DNA from: Ovis canadensis
Taxonomy: Eukaryota; Chordata; Mammalia; Artiodactyla; Bovidae
Reading direction: 5' to 3'
DNA length: 64,000 nucleotides
Assembly: GCF_042477335.2 (NCBI RefSeq)
Contig: NC_091727.1
Location: 124,341,501-124,405,500 of the forward strand
This document shows, one piece after another, positions 57,001-64,000 of this stretch (position 1 is the first letter of the stretch; each line of letters opens with the position of its first letter). The notes under the pieces are model-generated. The model did not search any database. It was not told the DNA's origin and was given only the letters and a program-made list of their open reading frames with translations. Made by a program: the position numbers and the translations under genes.

Positions 57001-57667
57001 TGCACATGATGATAGCTTTTGAATCACTAAATCCACCTATGCTTCAAGGTGTTTAGCCTTGAAACTAATAAAATCCTTTTACAGAAGCACAAAGAATTCT
57101 GATACAATGATTTTCCTACTAAACTACACTATTTGTAGCTCAATCTCTTATACAGGTTTGAGGAGCCAATGCCTAGGAGCAGAAAAAAAAAGTCGCAGGA
57201 AAAGAAAGTTTCTACATTGCTTTGGTGGTATTAGGCAAAGAAGAGACTTGTGTACTCTGATCCACTTTAACCCTCTAATACAAAAAGTCCCAGACTTTCT
57301 GCTACCAGAAGTTTGTAGAGTCTTTCGGATTCATGAGTTTTACTTGGCCTACTTGGCACATGCAAACGAACCCTGTGTAAACCCATCACCTTCCAAAAGG
57401 AATACAAATTTCTGTCCCAATGTTCGGCCATTACTTCAACAAATGTGAGATGGCTGCTTAAGATTTGGGAGAAAGTTTGTGGCATAGGACTTCGTTTCCC
57501 ATCATCATCACCTGCTCGTTTGCCAAGAACAAATCAAGTATAGTGGGTTAAAGAGTGAGGAAGTCTGCCTGGGTTCAAGTCCTGGTACTACCTTTCACGA
57601 GCTAGATGAACATTTTCAGTTTCCTTAACCTCTCTGTGCCTCAATATCCTACTTTCTATAGATTGTG
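57001..57667. other. Unassigned sequence of unit B
   Basis: Aligns with 27300-27965. The 57059-57448 frame has no matching frame in A, so it is not a conserved gene. Confidence 0.45.
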
Positions 57668-57872
57668 AGGGTTTCCCTGGTGATTCACACAGTAAAGTAT
57701 CTATCTGCAGTGCAGGAGACCCAGGTTCAATCCCTGGGTCGGAAAGTTCCCCAGAAGGGAATGGCAATCCACTCCAGTATTCTTGCCTGGAGAATTCCAT
57801 GCATAGAGGAGCCTGATGGGCTGCAGTCAATGGGGTCGCAGAGTAGGGCACAACTGAGCAACTGGCACACAT
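57668..57872 (+). mobile_element. Bov-tA SINE shared with unit A
   Basis: Sense Bov-tA (ggtttccctggtgattcacacagtaaag ... gggcacaactgagcaactgg); the counterpart is at 27970-28165. Confidence 0.88.
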
Positions 57873-58424
57873 ATAGGATTGTGGGTCTAAATTAGTATTT
57901 ATAAAAAGCATGAAATAGTACCTGGTGCACAATAACCATAACAGAAGTATTTGTCACAATAATGAATAAATAGCACACAAGTACTACAAATATTTGAGAT
58001 ATCTGCAGAAGATTTGTCATATAATACATGGTCCCAAACCAAAACGATACACGATGGAAAAACAACACAGATATCTCTGGATGAGAAAGGATCTTTAAAT
58101 CTGATACATAGGATGGGTTATTCTGCCCTGTTCCACTCACAATACCATACTGTGAATTCTTTTTCTTAACCCATTGGGATAATTTCAGATGTAGTCTTGG
58201 TTCAAAGCTATATATGGACAAAAGTCAATAGTGATCTCAATATATAGTCTTACCCTTTCCCAACTAGGGATGCATTTATGCATCTTTCCCTTTACATAAT
58301 CCCCAAAATGACACAAGACAATTTCAGAGCTGTGTTTTAGTGTCATTTTAGTAACCTAGGAAACAGTAGGTTCAAGATTCTCAAATCTCTTCTGCTATTT
58401 CCCACATTCCCTAAACCCCTTCTG
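57873..58424. other. Unassigned sequence of unit B
   Basis: Aligns with 28166-28300 and 28790-29180. It is uninterrupted where A carries a BovB. No gene recognised. Confidence 0.45.
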
Positions 58425-58635
58425 GGTGCTCAGTCATGTCTGACTGTTTGCAACCCTATAGACTTTAGCCAGCCAGGCTCCTCTACCCATGGGATTCTCC
58501 AGGCAAGAACACTAGAGTGGGGTTGCCACATCTTCATCCAGGAGATCTTCCATACCCAGGAGTCAAGCCCAGCTCTCCTGTGTCTCTTGCACTGGAGAGG
58601 AATTTTGAACAACTGAGCAACTGGGAAGCCCCTGG
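58425..58635 (-). mobile_element. Bov-tA SINE shared with unit A
   Basis: Antisense Bov-tA (gctcagtcatgtctgactgtttgcaaccc ... gagcaactgggaagcccc); the counterpart is at 29185-29398. Confidence 0.85.
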
Positions 58636-60373
58636 GTAGTCTGAGGAGACTGTATTGAGGAGGCTGAACTTAAGGTGAACATGGGAAGATTCTTAGAAGG
58701 CTTTTAGGTGAGGGGAGAGAGAGATTAAAAGCAGGGGTGGGCATGACTACATGCTCTTAAGTGGAGGTAAGGGCTTGGTTTCCTTATATACAGAATGCAA
58801 ATAATCATACCTACTTTGTAAGACCACTGTAAGGATTATAAGGTCTAGGAGAGAGGTAACAAATACATGTTCAGCATGGTGCCATTATGCCTCCAGAGCC
58901 CATGGCAGACATTGACAGTCCTTTACAACATTCTACCAGTGAGGCCAGTCACAGGCCCAGAATTCTCTTACATAGAGCTCCAGGCAGCCAGTACAACAAG
59001 AATATGCAGTCGGCATAAATTAGGTACTCAAGAAGTCATAAGTGTTATTACCCCCGGGACCCACAAAATGTTGTGTACAACTGAAGGAACACGGAAATTG
59101 TCCTTCCTATTCTTGCCAAATACGAGTGAAAATCTCCATAGTTACAGTGTGTCAGAGGCCTGCCATGTCTTAAGCACTTGAAGGTCTGCGATGAGACTGA
59201 GACCCAATCCTGCTACAAGGGTTATCTGCCATATGTTGTAACATCTCTTATGAGCTATAAGTAGCAGCACACTTGATCTTTAGGTTGAAAAACCTCCAGA
59301 ACATGGCTACTTTCCTTAATGATTTTATTTCCCACACATAGAAATGTTGGTATCCCTCAGGGCCTGAATCAAATTGCCAAGTACAATCAAGAAGCAATAG
59401 AGTCTGTCTTTGGGGTTTCCTCTTGATTCCATTTAATGCTCTATGTTTAACCCTAGTGATATGATGTCTGCCTAATCCGCTTTTAGGCAGATCCTATCTA
59501 GATATAGTTAGACATCCAGATCCTTGTCTACCTAGAAAAACTCTCCAATAGCTTCTAGGCCTTCTCAGTTGGACAGAGAGAAAAGAACAGTGCGAGTGGG
59601 TCATGTATTGAAAGGACCATGTTACTGGACATGTATTCCAGGGACAATCTTATCCTGGCTGGTGACTGAGCAGAATCATTCAGACATGTGATGTGGCTGC
59701 TAGCAGAGAGTAGGCAAAGAAAAGATGCTAGGTGATGGAGGAGACTGGGAAACATGATGTTAAGAAGAATGGTAATAGGCCCATTGAGCAGGAAGGATGC
59801 TGAGGCTCCTTAATAGTGCTGTGCACATTAAGAAGGAAGTCTGGGAAACTGAAAGGGAATATTGGAGCGAGTGTTCATGATATGTTGAACTTCATAAGCA
59901 GCTAGCTGTGGGTCCAACTGACCAGAGAAAAGTTGAATCTTGAGGAAGCTATGAGATCTGATCTGAGTCATAGCAATGGGAAAATAGATCCCAGCTGGAC
60001 TGTTCCGTGTCTGATATGGGAATATAAGGACGATTTTTCTACCTTATTCACTGACAGAGCAGAAGAACTTTGTGTATAACTCCCAGCAAGAACTACAGAG
60101 CCCAGAGAGAAGCATCAATTAAATTACTATCCTCTCTCTTGCCTCCAAGCCATTATAGGTTCCATGCCCGAGTGAGTGCTGTTCTAGCCCACTCTTTACA
60201 GGTGATTATGCTGCTCCATGCAGAGACTAGAAATAAGCAATCCATATCTTATACACTTCAAGGGGCACTTGTGGAGTCAAATATTTTCTAAGTTCAAAAA
60301 CGTAGATAGTGCCGAAGCAGAAAGGACCTTTTCAGACTACTACTCAGCCTAGAGTTTTCTGGAAAGTATTGAA
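58636..60373. other. Unassigned non-coding sequence of unit B
   Basis: The counterpart of 29399-31125. No conserved reading frame between the two copies and no recognised repeat. Confidence 0.5.
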
Positions 60374-60374
60374 G

Positions 60375-60604
60375 GGGCTTCCCAGGTGGCACTAGCAGTA
60401 AAGAGCCTGCCTGCTATAACCAGAGATTAAGAGACACAGGTTCAACCCATGGGTTGAGAAGATCCCCTGGAGAAGGTAATGGCAACCTACTCCAGTATTC
60501 TGGCCTGGGAAATCCCATGGACAGAAGAGCCTGGTGGGCTATAGTCCATAGGGTCACAAAGAGTGGGACACAATTGAAGTGACTTGTTATGAATGCACAA
60601 TGAT
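60375..60604 (+). mobile_element. Bov-tA SINE private to unit B
   Basis: Sense Bov-tA (gggcttcccaggtggcactagcagtaaag ... gagtgggacacaattgaagtgactt). Unit A at 31118 is uninterrupted (aagtgctgatggggaaac). The flanks gtattgaagggg and acaatgatgggg may be a decayed target-site duplication. Confidence 0.88.
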
Positions 60605-60780
60605 GGGGAAACTTCCACATCAACGTTATCCATGGAGCTTAATCGGAATGAAAATTATCTGGTCTCATCCCAGACCCATGTAATCACACTGTCTAAGGGT
60701 TAGGCCCCAAAATCGGTATGTTAAAATTGCAGGGGATTCTGATGTATCCTGAAATTTGAAAAACTCTAATAAGTATAGGA
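60605..60780. mobile_element. MER5-type hAT transposon remnant
   Basis: The counterpart of 31130-31312 (ttccacatcaacgttatcc ... cctgaaatttgaaaaactctaat). Confidence 0.55.
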
Positions 60781-61120
60781 GTTTTGTGTAGACAGTCACC
60801 CAATATTCCCAAAATAAAATCTAAAGACATCATAATGCAGAATAATTTGGGGAACCCACACGTAAATATTCAGATTCCTATGTCTCCTGCGAACCCTTCT
60901 GAATCATGATTTCTTATCTTGCTGAACACTGAGAAACCCAATCCTTTCATTGTACACATTCAGAAACTGACCGAGAGAGAGGAAGTGACTTGTCCACGGT
61001 TGTTAGTATAGATGGTGGCAGAGCTGCAGTCACAGCGAAGTCTTCAGATAAGACCAAATAGTATGTCCTCTAGTCATATTATGAGGGTTATTTGTGTATC
61101 AGTTTAGATCCTATGTGCTT

Positions 61121-61310
61121 CCCTGCTATCCCAGACTTTAAAGAATCTGCCTGCAAATCAGGAAACCCAAGTTTGACCCCTGGGTCAGGAAGATCTCTAG
61201 AGAAAGGACTGGTTACACAACCCGTATTCTCGCCTGGAAAATTCCATGGACAGAAGAGCCTGGCAGACTACAGTCCATGCAATACAAAGAGTCAGACATG
61301 ACTGTGTGAC
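61121..61310 (+). mobile_element. Bov-tA SINE
   Basis: Sense Bov-tA (gcttccctgctatcccagactttaaag ... gagtcagacatgactgtgtgac); inverted partner at 10545-10745. Confidence 0.85.
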
Positions 61311-61976
61311 TAACACACATACATTTATCTTGTATTGTAGCGTCCCTCATAAGATCTGGAGATCAAGAGTAAGAATGCAACTACTCTGGATAGTTGCATA
61401 ACCCTAGTTCAAAGAGTCTCTTCCAATGGGTTATGTAGAACAGCTTGAAAATAAAGCAGGGTAAGGTCTCAAAGCACTCTTATAAGCAGCAGGGTTTGGC
61501 AGGCACTTCTCCAAATGGAGTCTCAGGGAACCCCAGAGTGGAGTAATTTTATATCTGGGGAAACACTGGAACTGTGGCTTTGAGTCGAACTGAACACATA
61601 TATCAAAGTGACCTGCAATAGTTTACTAAGCCTATTTTTGTGCTGTTGTTTTGGTAGTTGAAATTCATACTGATTAAGGGAAAGTTTAAGCATATGCAGT
61701 TTTCTATCAGACCTGATCCAGGCTCACAAGTTAGTTCCATCAAGCCTGTGCATATGAGTCATGAACTCGGTTTCTACTTCATCTCCAAAAATTGTAGTCT
61801 GGAACTCCTCCAGACTGTCAGCTCGGCCACAGGGTCTGCAGGGACAGTCCAGTAGAAAGCCATTGACTTCTAAAAGGATAGAGATTTCCAAAATAATATG
61901 TCAAGGTAGATTTTCTTTACGGGATTAAGCAATGCCATTGAACAGTTCCATTGAACGATTTGCCTTGGGGCCAAAG

Positions 61977-63151
61977 CTTGTAATTTTAGATTGCTGGGAG
62001 AAATATCAAACCTCAGAAATGCAGATGACACCACAGTTATAGCAGAAAGAGAAGAGGAACTAAATAGCGTCTTGATGAAAGTGAGAGCTGAGAATGAAAA
62101 AGTTGGCTTAAAACTCAGCATTCAAAAAATTAATATCATGACATCCATTCCCATCACTTCAAGGCAAATAGATGGGGAAACGATGAACTGGACAACAGTT
62201 AGAACTGACCATGGAACAACAGACTGGTTCCAGATCGGGAAAGGAGTTCAAGGCTATATATTGTCTCCCTGCTTATTTAACTTATATGCAGAATACATCA
62301 TGAGAAATGCTGCACTGGATGATGCACAAGCTGGAATCAAGACTGCCGGGAGAAATAATAACCTGATATGCAGAGGACACCACCCTTATGGCAGAAAGAG
62401 AAGAAGAACTAAAGAACCTCTTGATGAAAGTGAAAGATGAGAGTGAAAAAGTTGACTTAAATCTCAACATTCAGGAAATGAAGATCATGCCATCTGGTCC
62501 CATCACTTCATGGCAAATAGATGGGGAAAGAGTGGAAACAGTGACAGACTTTATTTTTCTGGGCTCCAAACTCACTGCAGATGGTGATTGAAGCCATGAA
62601 ATTAAAAGATGCTTGTTACTTGGAAGAAAGGTTATGACCAACTTAGACAGCATATTAAAAAGGAGAAACATTACTTTGCCAACAATGGTCCATCTAGTCA
62701 AAGCTATGGTTTTTCCAGGAGTCATGTATGGATATGAGAGTTGGACTATAAAGAAAGCTGCGAACCGAGGAACTGATGCTTTCAAACTGTGTTGTTGGAG
62801 ATTCTTGAGAGTCCCTTCGACTGCAAAGAGATACACCAGTACATCCTAAAGAAAATCAGTCTGGAATATTCATTGGAAGGATTGATGCTGAAGCTCCAAT
62901 ACTTTGGCTACTTGATGCGAAGAACTGACTCTTTGGAAAAAACCCTGATGCTGGGAAAGATTGAAGGCGGGAGGAGAAGGGGACAACAGAGGATGACATG
63001 GTTGGATGGCATCACCAGCTCGATGGATATGAGTTTGAGCAAGCTCCAGGAGTTGGTGATGCACAGGGAAGCCTGGCTTGCTGAAGTCCATGGAGTGGCA
63101 AACAGTCAGACATGACGAAGCGACTGAATGGATCTGAACTTGTAATTTTAG
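61977..63151 (+). mobile_element. BovB LINE, 5' truncated, 13-base target-site duplication, internal duplication
   Basis: The insertion at 61990-63138 is flanked by exact CTTGTAATTTTAG at 61977-61989 and 63139-63151; the partner at 6130 has a single version. It starts in the RT palm (gctgggagaaatatc...gcagatgacaccac), reaches aaatagatggggaaacgatg at about 62185, and jumps back upstream to gttagaactgaccatggaacaac. It then runs through the same palm region a second time (62340-62540) and on to the 3' end. About 200 bases of BovB are therefore present twice. Frames 62388-62591, 62613-62849 and 62789-63115 are C-terminal pieces. Confidence 0.92.
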
Positions 63152-63284
63152 CAAGTGTTTCACCAGTGCTGCATTAGTTAGAAAAAATTAAGTGATCTGC
63201 CACTTTGAAGACATAACTCTGTAAAGAAACAGGAGACCTTAACAGATGTTCTGGAACTTCTGAGAGTGGATAGAAAAGGCAGAA

Positions 63285-64000
63285 GAAAGGGAGAGAAAAG
63301 CAAAAGTGAATGCAGAGTTCCAAAGAATAGCAAGGAGAGATAATGAAACTTTCCTAGGTGAAAAATGGAAAGAAATAGAGAGAAACAATAGAATGGGAAA
63401 AACTAGAGAAGTGTTGTAGAAAATTAGAGATACCAAGGTAACATTTCATGTGAAGATGGGCACAGTGAAGGACAGAAACAGATGGACCTAACAGAGGGCA
63501 GACGAGATTAAGAAGAGGTGGCAACAATACACAGAAGATAACCATGTTGGCATGATCACTCACCTAGAGCCAGATATCTTGGACTGTCAAGACAAGTGGG
63601 CCTTAGGAAGTATCATGATGAACAGAGACAAAGTTAGGGGAAATGATGGACTTCCAGCTGAGCTATTTCAAATCCTATACAATGATGCTGTTAGAGTGCT
63701 GCACTCAATACGTCAGCAAATTTGGGAAATTCAGCAGTGGCCACAGGACTGGGAAAGGTCAGTTTTCATTCGAATACCAATAAAGGGCAATGAATGCCAA
63801 AGAAAGTTCAAACTACCACACAATTGCATTCATTTCACATGCTACCAAGGTCATCCTCAAAACCCTCCAAGGTAGGCTTCAACAGAATGTGAACCGAGAA
63901 CTCACAGATGAAACAGCTGGATTTAGAAAAGGCAGCAAAACCAGAGATCAAATTACTAATCATTGTTGGATCACAGAAAAAGCAAGACAGTTCCAGAAAA
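63285..64000 (+). mobile_element. BovB LINE, runs off the window
   Basis: Sense BovB starting near the linker (gaatgcagagttccaaagaatagc) and continuing into RT fingers (frame 63552-63875: ELFQILYNDAVRVLHSIRQQIWEIQQWPQDWERSVFI) up to the window edge. Several frameshifts are visible, for example between 63480 and 63552 and after 63800. Confidence 0.9.

Larger units (their letters stand above)
52051..60870 (+). repeat. Duplicated segment, unit B
   Basis: Directly repeated relative to 21396-34027 (block pairs are listed there). B retains the uninterrupted order into 60871-63290, whose partner on the left side is inverted (5970-11001). B is therefore the better guide to the ancestral arrangement. 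Divergence from A is clearly greater than between the inverted-repeat arms. Confidence 0.85.
60871..63290. repeat. Distal part of the unit B locus, inverted copy at 5970-11001
   Basis: Contiguous with unit B here but inverted relative to its partner at 5970-11001. Contents: a MIR remnant at about 60950-61050 (cagaaactgaccgagagagaggaagtgacttg), a Bov-tA at 61121-61310, single-copy-like DNA at 61330-61989, then a BovB private to this copy. No gene recognised; the 61658-61855 frame is not conserved in the partner. Confidence 0.8.

Noticed and set aside
61658..61855. Frame MKFILIKGKF... as a small gene
   Set aside because: The inverted partner near 6150-6400 does not keep the frame.
1..64000. 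Assignment to the Y chromosome
   Set aside because: Inverted repeats with gene copies would fit Y, but RTL4 is X-linked in eutherians and no Y marker gene is visible. X is preferred, without proof.

Overview
The window is bovine genomic DNA (Bovidae, most likely Bos). The evidence is the repeat content: many BovB (RTE-type) LINEs in every state of decay, Bov-tA and BOV-A2 SINEs, a ruminant L1 with its 5' end intact, and LTRs of the kind found in ruminant class II endogenous retroviruses. GC content is low outside the BovB 5' leaders, and there are no bacterial-type genes. The only host-gene sequence I recognise is a pair of inverted copies of the C-terminal half of RTL4 (ZCCHC16/SIRH11), an X-linked gene domesticated from a sushi-ichi retrotransposon gag. 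That makes the X chromosome the likeliest origin, or a sex-linked duplicated block; this is inference.

Layout. (1) 1-4848 and about 39556-45829 are the two arms of a large inverted repeat, each with one RTL4-like copy (2456-2917 minus; 41488-41949 plus). The left arm runs off the window edge. The right arm carries a private, 5'-inverted L1 insertion (43090-44487). (2) 4849-39555 is the spacer, built mostly of nested retroelements: two near-full-length BovB copies (6785-10525 minus; 12776-16415 plus), two solo LTRs lying inside BovB copies (11173-12372; 19891-20746), and a 5'-intact L1 truncated at its 3' side (34874-39345). (3) An older, more diverged duplication links 21396-34027 (unit A) with 52051-60870 (unit B) in direct orientation. 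Unit B continues to 63290, and that continuation matches 5970-11001 in inverted orientation. The left copy has therefore been broken by an inversion, and target-site duplications that should flank single insertions now lie about 22-23 kb apart in opposite orientation. (4) 45752-52050 is BovB, a third solo LTR (49153-50498) and short unassigned stretches. The window ends inside another BovB.

Nothing here looks like an operon, a defence system or an active element. All BovB and L1 reading frames seen are interrupted. The biologically interesting points are the near-identity of the two RTL4-like reading frames (one nucleotide difference in 462, against several percent in parts of the flanks), their shared upstream frameshift and altered zinc knuckle, and the rearrangement history recorded by the split target-site duplications. 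Element boundaries without a stated target-site duplication are by eye and may be off by 10-30 bases.
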